Shown: positions 1-10,877, counted from the first letter of the stretch. The stretch is DNA of 34,164 nt from Rubricella sp038526735 (GCA_038526735.1 JBCBGM010000029.1:1-34164); one strand, 5' to 3'. Notes: generated by a model not told the origin, from the letters alone. Program-made: numbers and translations.

Positions 1-368
1 TCTTGCCGAAAGACGAAAGCCCCTGGTCGAGCTTGCTGTTTGCGGGGGTGTTTGGTGCTGTGATTTCGTCAGGGCTGATGCTGTTTTACGGAGAGGCCCC
101 GCCCACCGCGCAGGCTTTGTTCCTATTGTTGGTGATCGGCCCTGTCGGCGGATTGGCACAGCTCTTGCTCATCCTCGCCCTGCAAAACGCCCCTGCGAGC
201 GTCTTGGCCCCGTTCGGCTATGTTGGCCTTGCCTATGCAACGGTCTGGGGTTTGGTGCTTTTCGGAGAAATTCCGGATGCGCCCACAGTGCTGGGGGCAA
301 GCATCATCGTAGGCTCGGGCCTGTTTGTGTGGATGCGTGAGCGACAGTCGGCGCGGCGGCATGGCTGA
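1..368 (+). CDS. EamA/DMT family permease, C-terminal part (5' end outside window)
   Basis: The open frame runs in from the left edge with no convincing ribosome binding site, so only the C-terminal half, about 121 residues, is present. It has four hydrophobic segments and ends in the pattern (V/A)W.RERQ, which is usual for EamA (drug/metabolite transporter superfamily) permeases. The stretch NAPASVLAPFGYVGLAYA is typical of the second EamA repeat. These proteins are inner-membrane exporters or importers of small metabolites; the substrate cannot be deduced. The stop overlaps the start of the acyltransferase gene by 8 nt, suggesting translational coupling. The C-terminal tail WMRERQSARR is very similar to that of the second EamA gene at 9923-10810 (WWRERQSSPP), so the two may be paralogues. 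Confidence 0.85.
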   Translation, partial: LPKDESPWSSLLFAGVFGAVISSGLMLFYGEAPPTAQALFLLLVIGPVGGLAQLLLILALQNAPASVLAPFGYVGLAYATVWGLVLFGEIPDAPTVLGASIIVGSGLFVWMRERQSARRHG

Positions 369-1230
369 TCCGTTCTACATCCGCGCAGCGGATTGGCTGG
401 GCAACGCATGCCTTCGGGCCGTGCACCTGGTTCTGCGCCCCCTGCCCTATGCGCAGCGCGTGCATCTGGGCGGTTGGCTCGGGCGCACGGTGTTACCCCG
501 CGTGCCGATGGCGCGGCGGCGGACTGAGGCGAACCTCGACAAGGTGCTCCCGCAGATGAGTGCGGCAGAGCGCAAAGCGCTCATTCGCGGCGTGGCCGAT
601 AACTTTGGCCGGGTGTTTGTTGAGGAAGGGATGATGGAGCGGTTTGTGGGCGATCCCTCCCGCTTTCATCCGCAGGGGCCGGGGTGGGATGGCTACCGCG
701 CACTCGTTGAGGGCGGCGCAAAACCCATCGTCGTGACCGCGCATTACGGCAATTGGGAGGGGATACGGACCCTCTCGCGCGACATCGGCTGCCCGCTGGC
801 GGCGGTCTATCGCCCCCACAACAACCCCTATTACAACGCTGATTTTGCGGCCTCTTTGCGCCCCTTAAGCCCGATCAACTTCCCCAAGGGGAGTGAGGGC
901 ACGCGGCAATTGCTCAGCCATGTGCGGGGCGGCGGGGCGGTGTTTATCCTGATCGACCAAAAGCAAACCGGCGCACCGTTGGTGCCATTCCTGGGTGTGC
1001 CGGCAGAGACGACGCTGACGGCGGCAAAGCTCTCCAAATCCGATGCGAACCCGCTGATCCCCGCCATCTCGCGGCGGCGGGCGGATGGGGTGAGCTTTGA
1101 TGTGTTCTTTGGCGCACCCATCGCAGAAGGGTCTGCCGAAGCGCGCATGAGGGCCGCCAACGATCAGCTGTCGGAGTGGATTTCAGAGGTGCCGGAGCAG
1201 TGGTTCTGGTTCCACCGGCGGTGGCGGTAG
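361..1230 (+). CDS. Lysophospholipid/lauroyl acyltransferase (LpxL/HtrB-like)
   Basis: A 289-residue protein of the LpxL/HtrB family (bacterial lipid A acyltransferases). These inner-membrane enzymes transfer a secondary acyl chain from acyl-ACP to a lipid A precursor. The catalytic HX4(D/E) motif is seen as H128-Y-G-N-W-E133, preceded by a hydrophobic strand (PIVVTA). Further family features are the N-terminal amphipathic/hydrophobic region, the segment AVYRPHNNPYYN, and the C-terminal PEQWFWFHRRW, a hallmark of the family. The ATG at 361 was chosen because the residues after it match the family N-terminus and it overlaps the upstream permease stop by 8 nt. Length is normal. Whether it acts on lipid A or on ornithine/phospholipids cannot be decided from sequence. 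Confidence 0.9.
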   Translation: MADPFYIRAADWLGNACLRAVHLVLRPLPYAQRVHLGGWLGRTVLPRVPMARRRTEANLDKVLPQMSAAERKALIRGVADNFGRVFVEEGMMERFVGDPSRFHPQGPGWDGYRALVEGGAKPIVVTAHYGNWEGIRTLSRDIGCPLAAVYRPHNNPYYNADFAASLRPLSPINFPKGSEGTRQLLSHVRGGGAVFILIDQKQTGAPLVPFLGVPAETTLTAAKLSKSDANPLIPAISRRRADGVSFDVFFGAPIAEGSAEARMRAANDQLSEWISEVPEQWFWFHRRWR

Positions 1231-1234
1231 AGGT

Positions 1235-1936
1235 TTACTCCACCACAACTGCGGCCAGCACCGTGCCCACATTCGCCTCTTGCACGATCACCGCGGTGCG
1301 GTTTTCGCCCGCGTTATGGGGCATCTCATAGGTTAGTGCGCCGCCGTCCCAGGGTACGACCATCTGCCAATCGAGCACGACGTTCGTGTAAGAGAGCGTG
1401 CGTCCCTCATTCTCTCCGCGCGGGATATGCTGGGTGCGCTCGGGGGCAAAGACGATCACGTGGACCTCTCCGCGCAAGCTGCGCGCAGGGTTGGTGATGC
1501 CGATGACCAGCATGCCCTGAGACGTTTGCTCCGCCGTGAGCGTGATATCAGCTGGCATCCGCATCTGGCGGGCAATTGCGGCTTCGATCTGGGCCTTGTC
1601 ATGGCCGACCGCCGCCTCTGCCCCGCCGATCACGATCTGCGGCGTGTAGACGGAGCGAACGCCATGCGCGTAGGCATAATCCTTCTGGCGTTGCGTGAAG
1701 GCGGCCTTGGCGAACTGATCCTGCCAGCCGAGGTAATCCCAATAATCCACATGCAGCGAAAGCGGCAGCACGCCGTCACGCGCAGACAACTCGGTCACGT
1801 ATTCATCCGCTGGGGGGCAGGCCATGCACCCTTGGGAGGTGAAGAGCTCCACCAACACCACACGCTCCTGCGCGGCGGCAAAGGCGGGCAGAAAGAGCGA
1901 CGTGAGCAAGGCAATCGTTGTGCTGAACTTTGGCAT
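1235..1936 (-). CDS. Exported DUF1223 (thioredoxin-fold) protein
   Basis: A 233-residue secreted protein. The ATG at 1936 was chosen over upstream in-frame starts because a GGAAG lies just 5' of it and a clean signal peptide follows (charged MPK, hydrophobic core, AFAAAQ cleavage region). The mature N-terminus reads VELFTSQGCMACPPAD, with a CXXC pair at C37/C40, the diagnostic motif of DUF1223. That family has a thioredoxin-like fold, is common in alphaproteobacteria and has unknown function. A periplasmic redox role is inferred only. It converges on the acyltransferase gene with a 4-nt gap and lies downstream of the methyltransferase gene in the same minus-strand run. Confidence 0.88.
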   Translation of the reverse strand: MPKFSTTIALLTSLFLPAFAAAQERVVLVELFTSQGCMACPPADEYVTELSARDGVLPLSLHVDYWDYLGWQDQFAKAAFTQRQKDYAYAHGVRSVYTPQIVIGGAEAAVGHDKAQIEAAIARQMRMPADITLTAEQTSQGMLVIGITNPARSLRGEVHVIVFAPERTQHIPRGENEGRTLSYTNVVLDWQMVVPWDGGALTYEMPHNAGENRTAVIVQEANVGTVLAAVVVE

Positions 1937-2015
1937 AATGGCTTCCGGTTTGGCGAACAGGACTGACATAGGCAACAAATCCCCCACGCGCCAATCAAGC
2001 TTTTGGGATGGAATA

Positions 2016-2471
2016 TTACCAGCGGCGGGTTTCAGAAAGATAGCGGCGCCCTTCCTCACCAAAAGCCTCTGCCAGAGCGGCTTCTTCGCCCAGAATGAAG
2101 CGTTTGGTGATAATCTGAACATAGAGAATTGCGAGCACACAGCCCCAGAGCACACCGGTAGATACCGAAAAGCCGACGAGAATGATCACGAACCCCGTGT
2201 AAATCGGGTTGCGGTTGAGCGCGAAGGGTCCGGTTTTGAGGAGCGTTTTGGGGGTGTGCCCCGGCTCGATGGGTGTTTTTTGGGTGAAGAACTGCTTTCC
2301 GGCCCAAAAGATCAGCCCGACCCCGGCTGCCATCATCAAGAACCCGATGGGCCGCAAAAGGCCCGGCTCCATCGAAAGCGAGGGCAGCGTCGTGTCCATC
2401 ACGATGACGGCGGCCATGAAGGCGGCGAGCCAGATGGGCGGAAGGTCCGGGAATTTGGGGCGTGTGCTCAT
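2016..2471 (-). CDS. Isoprenylcysteine carboxyl methyltransferase-like membrane protein
   Basis: A 151-residue membrane protein with about four hydrophobic segments. It has the ICMT/PEMT-type signature: TGPFALNRNPIYTGF (the RNPxYxG motif) in the middle and FGEEGRRYLSETRRW at the C-terminus (the E-x3-Y-x3-x-RRW AdoMet-binding end). Bacterial members are SAM-dependent methyltransferases of unknown or varied substrates; protein isoprenylcysteine methylation should not be assumed. The start codon at 2471 gives a normal family length. It lies in a minus-strand series of small envelope proteins downstream of acnA, 79 nt before the DUF1223 start. Confidence 0.85.
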   Translation of the reverse strand: MSTRPKFPDLPPIWLAAFMAAVIVMDTTLPSLSMEPGLLRPIGFLMMAAGVGLIFWAGKQFFTQKTPIEPGHTPKTLLKTGPFALNRNPIYTGFVIILVGFSVSTGVLWGCVLAILYVQIITKRFILGEEAALAEAFGEEGRRYLSETRRW

Positions 2472-2509
2472 GGGTCTGATGAAAGGATGTGGGCGCGCTT
2501 TCGCAAGGA

Positions 2510-3019
2510 TTAACCGCTCGGGCTGCCCCCACAGCCCGGAAAGCCCTCAAGGGCCGCCTGCATTGCAAGGCGTTGTTCGGGGGAGATACCGCCGGGGATC
2601 GCGTTGCTCTCCAGCCGGTTCATCAGAAAGCTGCCGTCAGCCTGCTCGGCGAAGACGATAAAGCCGCACATCTCTGCCTCGCGCTGCGTCACGACGCTGA
2701 ATTCGGCGACCATCGCGGGCGGATTGCTGGAGGGCGGATACCACACCACCGCCGTAATCCGCCATTGCGCCCGCCGCCCGTGCTGGCCGTCGCTGCTCTC
2801 TTGTTGGCGGAGGAAGCGATCTTCGGGGATGCGGGCCTGCATCGCGGGGGTGAGCTTGGCGTAAAGCTTGAGGTACTCGGCCTTTTGCATGTCGGTGATA
2901 ACGCCCACGAGCGCCTCTCGGGCAGAGGCCTCCTGCGCGCTAGAGGGGCGCCAGTCTTGCGCGACGGCGGCGGTGGCAAAGAGCGCGAGGGCAAAGGCGG
3001 AGACAAGGAAACGGTGCAT
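2510..3019 (-). CDS. Exported hypothetical protein (possibly DUF4019/DUF4864-like)
   Basis: A 169-residue protein with a classical signal peptide (MHRFLVSAFALALFATAAVAQ). The mature part starts with a helical region (ALVGVITDMQKAEYLKLYAKLTPAMQ), then a predicted beta-rich region (ITAVVWYPP, MVAEFSVVT), with single cysteines in the middle (MCGFIVF) and near the end (GFPGCGG). The organisation of a helix followed by a strand ending in a stress- or product-type check is reminiscent of DUF4019 or DUF4864 periplasmic proteins, but I could not match a decisive motif, so no function is given. It sits 38 nt upstream of the methyltransferase gene on the same strand. Confidence 0.75.
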   Translation of the reverse strand: MHRFLVSAFALALFATAAVAQDWRPSSAQEASAREALVGVITDMQKAEYLKLYAKLTPAMQARIPEDRFLRQQESSDGQHGRRAQWRITAVVWYPPSSNPPAMVAEFSVVTQREAEMCGFIVFAEQADGSFLMNRLESNAIPGGISPEQRLAMQAALEGFPGCGGSPSG

Positions 3020-3070
3020 GGGCGGTCCGGGTGTTGGGGTGGAGCGACCCTACCACCGCAAAACGCGGTG

Positions 3071-4297
3071 TCACGCCACCTCAGGCAACGCTCCTAGAAC
3101 TGTGATCTCGATGTTTTCCACCTCAGCGTCTTTGAAGAGCACCCGGTCTTTCCCAGCATCGCTGAGGAGCCGGACGAGCACGTCATCGCCCTTCTCCTCA
3201 AACTCAGCAGAGCGAAAGCCCGTGAGCCGAAACTCAAGCGTATCTTCGAGTGGGTCAAAGTCACGGATCACATCGCGGCCGAAGTCACCCTCAAAGATGA
3301 ATGTGTCGCTCCCCAGCCCGCCTGTCAGCCTGTCGCGCGCCTCATCATCTGCACCTCCGTTGAGCGTGTCGTCTTGCTGCCCGCCAAAGAGCCGATCTTT
3401 GCCGCCCGCGCCGTTGAGCGTATCGTCATCGCGCCCGCCGTTCAGACGGTCTTTGCCCGCGCGGCCGATCAGATGGTCATCACCGCCGGTTCCTTTAAGG
3501 TGGAGCCTTCGCTGGCGGCTTTGCGCGTCTCGGCCTGATCGGTCTCAAGGAAGGTCGGGGCGCCGGTGAAGGTCCAGACGGTGCCTGAGGGCGTGGCGAT
3601 GGTTTGAGCTTGGAGGTCAATCGTCAGATCGGCGAGGTCCGCGAGGTTGACGCTCACCCACCCGGTGACGGTCACCGCGTCGCTGGCCACTTCAGTGAGG
3701 TTGAGCCGCGCGGCGTCACTCAAACCCTCCTCCGGGTAAAAGTCAGATCCGGTGCCGACATCGCGAAAGGTCACCGTTTCAAGCGGCATCGCAGGGTCCG
3801 GCGTGACGAAATAGCGGTCACCGACAATGTCGCCGTCAAAGTCCCGCGCGAGGATGGTGGTGACGTCGCGCGCGAGCAACGCCTCCAGTTCTGCAACGGC
3901 TGTCGGCTCATCGGCTTGCAGGCGGGTGATCAGCGGGTTGAGGTCGGCGGCTGCGATCGAGAGGTCGCTCCACTCGGCCACAGAGAGGAAGAAGAACCTG
4001 TCATAGCGCTGGACATGGACGCTCGTCACAGTGCCGACGAGTTGGTCGTTCACAAACGCAACATCCGCCCCGTTGAAATCAACGCGCATGTCGGGTCTGG
4101 ATATTCCAAAAAAATCAGCGTCGGTGAACTCAAAGCGGACGCGACCCCCCCTCTATGGTGTCGGAGCCAGCAAAATCGGTCACAGTGAAGGGGATGTGCC
4201 TGGTGCTGCCGGGGGCAAGCTCTCCGACCGGGCCGAAGACGCGATCCCATGAAAACCTGGACCGGTCAGCATTGTATCCTTCGACCGTGCCGCTCAT
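3071..4297 (-). pseudogene. RTX-type calcium-binding protein gene, broken by two frameshifts
   Basis: Three minus-strand frames read as one protein of about 409 residues. Segment 1 starts at the ATG at 4297 (GGAG just upstream) and runs MSGTVEGYNADRSRF...DFAGSDTIEG to a G7 tract (C7 on the plus strand, 4145-4151). Removing one G joins it to segment 2, RVRFEFTDADFFGISRPD, which stays open to 3469. Near 3491-3505 a second shift of one missing base joins to segment 3, LKGTGGDDHLIGRAGKDR, with glycine/aspartate nonapeptide repeats (GGRDDDTLNGAG, LFGGQQDDTLNGG) and the terminal LTGGLGSDTFIF...DVIRDFDPLEDTLEF. That ending is the usual C-terminus of haemolysin-type, type I-secreted proteins. No type I exporter genes are in the window. 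The breaks may be mutations, phase variation or sequencing errors. Confidence 0.75.
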
Positions 4298-4365
4298 GGC
4301 GCTCTCCGCTTACTTCGGGTTGAGTATGCGGGGGGCTCGGCTTTGCCACAAGCGAAACGGTGAGG

Positions 4366-4394
4366 GCGTGCTGCCCCCACCTTGTGGGGCACGC
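4366..4394 (-). terminator. Hairpin just downstream of acnA
   Basis: On the minus strand, immediately after the acnA stop, GCGTGCCCC can pair with GGGGC(AGC)ACGC, giving a strong GC stem with a 3-nt bulge. There is no clear U-tract, so it may be a processing or stabilising stem rather than an intrinsic terminator. Confidence 0.4.
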
Positions 4395-4395
4395 G

Positions 4396-7086
<2,691 letters not shown>

Positions 7087-7176
7087 GTCTGTCCTCCAAG
7101 TGGCTGGGCAAGAGGTAGGACAAATCTCTGGGTTTTGGAGACCTGACCGACGCATCTTGCGTGCTTCCTGAGGCGA

Positions 7177-7216
7177 AAGATATGGCACAGATATGACGGT
7201 ATACAAGTGTATGCCG
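7177..7216 (-). promoter_or_regulatory. Candidate acnA promoter with overlapping near-palindrome
   Basis: On the minus strand, TTGTAT (7206-7201) and TATCTT (7182-7177) are separated by 18 nt, a plausible housekeeping promoter. The -35 lies inside an inverted repeat at 7197-7216, CGGTATAC-AAGT-GTATGCCG, with one mismatch per arm pair. The position would suit an operator acting on acnA, ccmA or both. Confidence 0.35.
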
Positions 7217-7271
7217 CACAGTTTTTTCGAAGTGCTTCACGCTGCACGGTCAATGGTTTACGGATGAAACC

Positions 7272-7922
7272 ATGACGCTGATCGCAGACACCGTTTCGCT
7301 CAAACGCGGGGGCCAAACCCTGATCGCGGACCTGTCGTTTGCTTGCGATCCGGGCAAAGCGCTGATCTTGCGTGGACCAAACGGCGTGGGGAAGTCTACG
7401 CTGCTGCGCGCGCTCTGCGGGTTTGTGCCGTTGGAGAGTGGATCGGTGCGGCTGGGTGATGTGTCGCTTGAGGATCAAGACCTCTGGCTCTCGCAGATCG
7501 CCTATGCGGGGCACCTCGATGCGCTAAAACCGCAACTGACCGTGCGAGAGAATGTGACCTTCTGGGCGGGGCTGTTTGGCGGGCGTGCGGAGGATGCTAT
7601 TGAGGCGTTCAACCTCGGTGAAATCGCCAACCGCCCCGTTTTTACCTGCTCTGCGGGGCAAAAGCGGCGCACGGGGCTTGCGCGGCTCGCGCTGAGCAAA
7701 GATCGGCCCCTGTGGCTGCTGGATGAGCCCACGGTCTCTCTCGATACCGCGACGGTAGCACGGGTGGCAGCGTTTCTGCGCGGGCATTTGGCGGCGGGCG
7801 GCTATGCGCTGATAGCGACGCATATCGACCTGGGGTTGCAGGCGGATGTGGTAGAGTTGGAGCGCGCGGAGCGCAGCATCGCCAACGAAGAGGACCCGTT
7901 CCTCTCGGAAGGGTTTGCATGA
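7272..7922 (+). CDS. ccmA: Haem exporter ATP-binding protein CcmA
   Basis: A 216-residue ABC ATPase of the cytochrome c maturation system I, which with CcmB, CcmC and CcmD drives release of haem-loaded CcmE in the periplasm. Visible motifs: Walker A GPNGVGKST (residues 35-43), the Q-loop region IAYAGHLDALKP, where the CcmA-specific GHxDALKP pattern is notable, the signature SAGQKRRTGLARL, and Walker B LWLLDEP followed by the switch His in IATHID. Length is typical. The stop overlaps the ccmB ATG (ATGA), so the two genes are translationally coupled. It is divergent from acnA, an arrangement common in Rhodobacterales. Confidence 0.95.
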   Translation: MTLIADTVSLKRGGQTLIADLSFACDPGKALILRGPNGVGKSTLLRALCGFVPLESGSVRLGDVSLEDQDLWLSQIAYAGHLDALKPQLTVRENVTFWAGLFGGRAEDAIEAFNLGEIANRPVFTCSAGQKRRTGLARLALSKDRPLWLLDEPTVSLDTATVARVAAFLRGHLAAGGYALIATHIDLGLQADVVELERAERSIANEEDPFLSEGFA

Positions 7923-8584
7923 GCTCGGCGCGTGCTCTGGTCGCTCGGGAACTGACGCTCGCGTTGCGCGCGGGCAGCGGTGCAGCACTTGGCCTCGCCT
8001 TCTTTCTGATTGTGGTGATGCTGATCCCCTTCGGCGTTGGTCCTTCCACAGGCACTTTGCGGCTGGTGGCACCGGGCGTGCTGTGGATTGCCGCCTTGCT
8101 GGCGACCTTGCTGTCGCTCGACCGGATGGTCGCCCAAGACGCGGAGGACGGCACGCTCGATATTCTGGCGATGTCGCCGATGCCGCTGGAGGGGTTGATG
8201 GCGCTCAAGATCTTCGCCCATTGGCTGACGACCGGCCTGCCGCTGGTGATCATCGCGCCGGTGCTGGGGCTCACGCTGAACCTCGCGCCGAGCGCCTATC
8301 TGTGGCTGGTGATCTCGCTGGCCATCGGCACCCCGGCCCTCTCTGCGCTTGGGGGGATTGGCGCGTGTTTGACGGTGGGCGTGCGGCGCGGCGGGTTGCT
8401 GCTGAGCATCCTGGTGCTGCCACTGTTTATCCCGACGTTGATCTTTGGGGCGCAGACGGTCGCGCGCGCCTCTCAAGGGTTTGACCCAACGGCGGCGGTG
8501 CTTTTACTGGCGGCAACGACCCTGCTCAGCCTCGCCGCAGCGCCCTTTGCGGCGGCGGCGGCGTTGCGGGTGCATTTGAGCTAG
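7919..8584 (+). CDS. ccmB: Haem exporter membrane protein CcmB
   Basis: A 221-residue polytopic protein with about six transmembrane helices, the permease partner of CcmA. Family landmarks include the N-terminal LVARELTLALRAGS, the segment LDRMVAQDAEDGTLDILAMSP and the GG(L)LLSILVLPLFIPTLIFGA region that characterises CcmB. The start overlaps ccmA by 4 nt. In most system I clusters ccmC follows directly; here the next gene is on the opposite strand, and the two stop codons share the palindrome CTAG at 8581-8584. CcmC/D/G must therefore be encoded elsewhere if the system works. Confidence 0.95.
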   Translation: MSSARALVARELTLALRAGSGAALGLAFFLIVVMLIPFGVGPSTGTLRLVAPGVLWIAALLATLLSLDRMVAQDAEDGTLDILAMSPMPLEGLMALKIFAHWLTTGLPLVIIAPVLGLTLNLAPSAYLWLVISLAIGTPALSALGGIGACLTVGVRRGGLLLSILVLPLFIPTLIFGAQTVARASQGFDPTAAVLLLAATTLLSLAAAPFAAAAALRVHLS

Positions 8585-9240
8585 GTGAGCCGCGCGATCA
8601 GGCCCGGCACCTCATCCCAGCTTTGAAAGATCGCGGCAGCGCGCATATCTTTTAGCGGGCCATGGGCGTAACCGTTTGCGTGCAAGAGAAACGGCACGCC
8701 CGCGTTGTCTGCGGTTTGGGCATCCGTCTGAGAGTCGCCGATAAAAACAACGTCGCTGAGCGGACCGGTGCCGAGCTGGGCGGCGGTGTGTTCCAGCATC
8801 CGCGGATCAGGTTTCAGCACATCGAGCGTATCGCCTGCGGTGAGTGCCGCGATGGGCGGAACGAGCGCGAAACTGTCGAGCACCATCTGCGCGGGGGCGG
8901 TGTTTTTCTGCGTGCACACCCCCAGCCGGTGCCCGGCTTTGGAGAGCGTGTTGAGCGTGACGCTGACGTCTGGATAAAGCGTCGTGCGGCTGATCGGATC
9001 TTCCAGATAAAGCGCGCGGAAGCGGTCGAAATGCGTATCAAGCTCTCCGGGAATGCCGCCCGTGTGCTCAAGCAACATCTCAACTTGTTTGCGCATCCCC
9101 TTGCCAACAAACGAAACATAGGCCTCGGGCGTGACGGGCGCGCGGCCCAGCTCATGCAAGAGCCGGTTGCCCGTAGCACACAGGCTCGGGACCGAATGCA
9201 CCAGCGTTCCGTCGAGATCAAAAATGATGCGCAGGCTCAT
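8581..9240 (-). CDS. HAD-family phosphatase, phosphoglycolate phosphatase-like
   Basis: A 219-residue soluble hydrolase of the haloacid dehalogenase superfamily. Motif I is FDLDGTLVHS with the nucleophile D8 and acid/base D10. Motif II corresponds to LGVCTQKNTAP, motif III to the lysine in DVLKPDPRML, and motif IV to FIGDSQTDAQTA. A helical cap of class C1 lies between motifs I and II. The length and cap resemble Gph, which removes 2-phosphoglycolate, but specificity within this superfamily is not readable from motifs. It lies 3 nt from the end of the thioredoxin-fold gene on the same strand, probably one transcript. It converges on ccmB with a 4-nt stop-stop overlap. Confidence 0.9.
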   Translation of the reverse strand: MSLRIIFDLDGTLVHSVPSLCATGNRLLHELGRAPVTPEAYVSFVGKGMRKQVEMLLEHTGGIPGELDTHFDRFRALYLEDPISRTTLYPDVSVTLNTLSKAGHRLGVCTQKNTAPAQMVLDSFALVPPIAALTAGDTLDVLKPDPRMLEHTAAQLGTGPLSDVVFIGDSQTDAQTADNAGVPFLLHANGYAHGPLKDMRAAAIFQSWDEVPGLIARLT

Positions 9241-9243
9241 CCG

Positions 9244-9804
9244 TCAGACAGCCGCTTTCCACTTGATCGAGCATCCGATCGAGGGGTGCTGCACCTCGGG
9301 CGGAATGCCGGTGCGGGAGACCTGCATCATCGCATCGAAGAGCTCGCGTTGGGTCTCATCGGTGGCAGCATTGCGGCCAGAGGAGTCCAGCCGCCCGCGG
9401 TATTGCAGCTTGAGCATCGCATCAAAGCCAAAAAGGTCGGGCGTGCAGACCGCGCCAAAGGTCTTCGCCACCTCTTGGCTCTCATCGTGGAGATACGGGA
9501 AGGGGAAGGCGTAGTGCTGTGCGAACGCGCCCATCTTTTCAAAACTGTCGGCGGGGTAACTCTCAGCGTCATTCGAGCAGATCATCGCGACGCCAAACCC
9601 GACATCTAGCAAGGCCTGCCCCTCGGTGCGCAGCCGATCCGCCACGGCAACGACATAGGGGCAATGATTGCAGATGAAGCCAATCACGAGACCGCGCACA
9701 CCGCGTAGGTCTCCCGGAGACCAGATCGCGCCACTGGTATCTGGCAAGGAGAATTCCGGGATGGGCTGGCCCTGGATCAACGGATCGGACGAGAGAGCTG
9801 GCAT
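9244..9804 (-). CDS. Thioredoxin-family protein with CNHC motif (AhpC/TSA-Redoxin-like)
   Basis: A 186-residue protein with the redoxin start IPEFSLPDTSGAIWSPGDLRG and then VIGFICNHCPYVVAVADRL. The CNHC pair at C45/C48 is a CXXC active site of a widespread but poorly characterised subfamily (CNHCPYV thioredoxin-like proteins). The segment AVCTPDLFGFD contains the cis-proline-like TPD. The subfamily is predicted cytosolic, as no signal peptide is seen. The ATG at 9804 fits the family N-terminus; an in-frame extension upstream has no support and would overlap the divergent EamA promoter region. It lies just upstream of the HAD gene. A role in thiol redox or peroxide reduction is inference. Confidence 0.88.
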   Translation of the reverse strand: MPALSSDPLIQGQPIPEFSLPDTSGAIWSPGDLRGVRGLVIGFICNHCPYVVAVADRLRTEGQALLDVGFGVAMICSNDAESYPADSFEKMGAFAQHYAFPFPYLHDESQEVAKTFGAVCTPDLFGFDAMLKLQYRGRLDSSGRNAATDETQRELFDAMMQVSRTGIPPEVQHPSIGCSIKWKAAV

Positions 9805-9922
9805 GGGCGGGCCTTCGGAAATTGGAATTGCGCTAGAGCTAGGCAGCATTGCCCGCGTCGACAAGCGCGAAATTCGGGCGTTCCCTCTTGCAGTCGGCCA
9901 CCGATGGGAGGAACAGGCGCGC

Positions 9923-10810
9923 ATGTTCGCCTCCCTCACCAACCCAAACCTGCGCGGTGCCGTCTTTATGATGACGGCGCTGGCGGCCTACACATTCAAC
10001 GACGCGTTCATCAAGCTCGCGATGCTGGAGGTTGGGCTGTTTCAGGCGATTGCGGTGCGCGGGGTGATGGCCTCGGCGTTTTTGTTTGGGCTCTGCCTGC
10101 ACCAAGGGGCGTTTCGGGCGCCGATTGTCGGGAGAGACCGTGGCTTCGTCGCGCTGCGCGTCGGGGCGGAGGTAATCGGCACCGCGACCTTCCTGACCGC
10201 GCTGCTGAACGCACCGCTCGCGAATGTGACCGCGATTTTGCAAATCGTGCCGCTGGCGGTGACGCTGGCAGCCGCGCTGTTTCTCGGAGAGGTCATCGGC
10301 TGGCGGCGGATGCTGGCCATTGGGTTGGCCTTTGGCGGTGTGTTGCTGATCATCCGGCCCACCGCGGAGGGGTTTACCGACACGTCCTATCTCGCGCTGA
10401 TCACCGTTGTGTGCATCGTTGTGCGGGACCTGACGACGCGAAAGCTCTCTCCGGGCATCTCTGCGCTGAAGGTCGCTTTGTTCACCGCTTTGGCGATAAC
10501 GGCGCTGGGCTGGGCCGGATTGCTGCGCGAAACATGGGAGCCGCTGGAGGCCTCTGAGTGGTTTTTCCTGCTCGCCGCGGCGGTGTCGATCATTGGCGGC
10601 TATGTCTTCAGCGTGTTGGCGATGCAAACCGGGGACGTGGCGTTCGTTGCACCGTTTCGCTACACCGTGATGGTCTGGGCGCTGCTCTTGGGGCTAATCT
10701 TGTTTCAGGAAGTGCCCGACCGGCTGACGTTTGTGGGCATTCTGATCGTGATCGCCGCCGGCCTTTTTGCGTGGTGGCGGGAGCGGCAATCCTCTCCACC
10801 CCGCGCTTGA
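9923..10810 (+). CDS. EamA/DMT family permease
   Basis: A 295-residue protein with about ten hydrophobic helices arranged as two EamA repeats. The first repeat contains AAYTFNDAFIKLAM and LFQAIAVRGVMAS, the second VAFVAPFRYTVMVWALLLG and LFQEVPDRLTFVG. The protein is an inner-membrane metabolite transporter of unknown substrate. The ATG at 9923 is preceded by GGAGG about 11 nt upstream, and the sequence MFASLTNPNLRGAVFMM is typical for the family. The C-terminal WWRERQSSPP closely resembles that of the permease fragment at the left edge. It is divergent from the thioredoxin-fold gene and followed by a T-rich hairpin before nadA. Confidence 0.92.
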   Translation: MFASLTNPNLRGAVFMMTALAAYTFNDAFIKLAMLEVGLFQAIAVRGVMASAFLFGLCLHQGAFRAPIVGRDRGFVALRVGAEVIGTATFLTALLNAPLANVTAILQIVPLAVTLAAALFLGEVIGWRRMLAIGLAFGGVLLIIRPTAEGFTDTSYLALITVVCIVVRDLTTRKLSPGISALKVALFTALAITALGWAGLLRETWEPLEASEWFFLLAAAVSIIGGYVFSVLAMQTGDVAFVAPFRYTVMVWALLLGLILFQEVPDRLTFVGILIVIAAGLFAWWRERQSSPPRA

Positions 10811-10844
10811 CAATGGCATGGCGCAACCCTTACCTGCACTCTCG

Positions 10845-10867
10845 CGGCGGTTTTGCCGTCTTTTTTT
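10845..10867 (+). terminator. Probable rho-independent terminator after the EamA gene
   Basis: CGGC-GGTTTT-GCCG (10845-10858) is followed by TC and seven T residues (10861-10867). The stem is short, but the T-tract and position, 34 nt after the EamA stop and before nadA, support a terminator. Confidence 0.5.
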
Positions 10868-10877
10868 GGGACAATAA

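Noticed and set aside
7087..7206. N-terminal extension of AcnA by 40 residues
   Set aside because: The internal ATG at 7086 has a near-perfect ribosome binding site and the family N-terminus; the extension crosses the proposed promoter.
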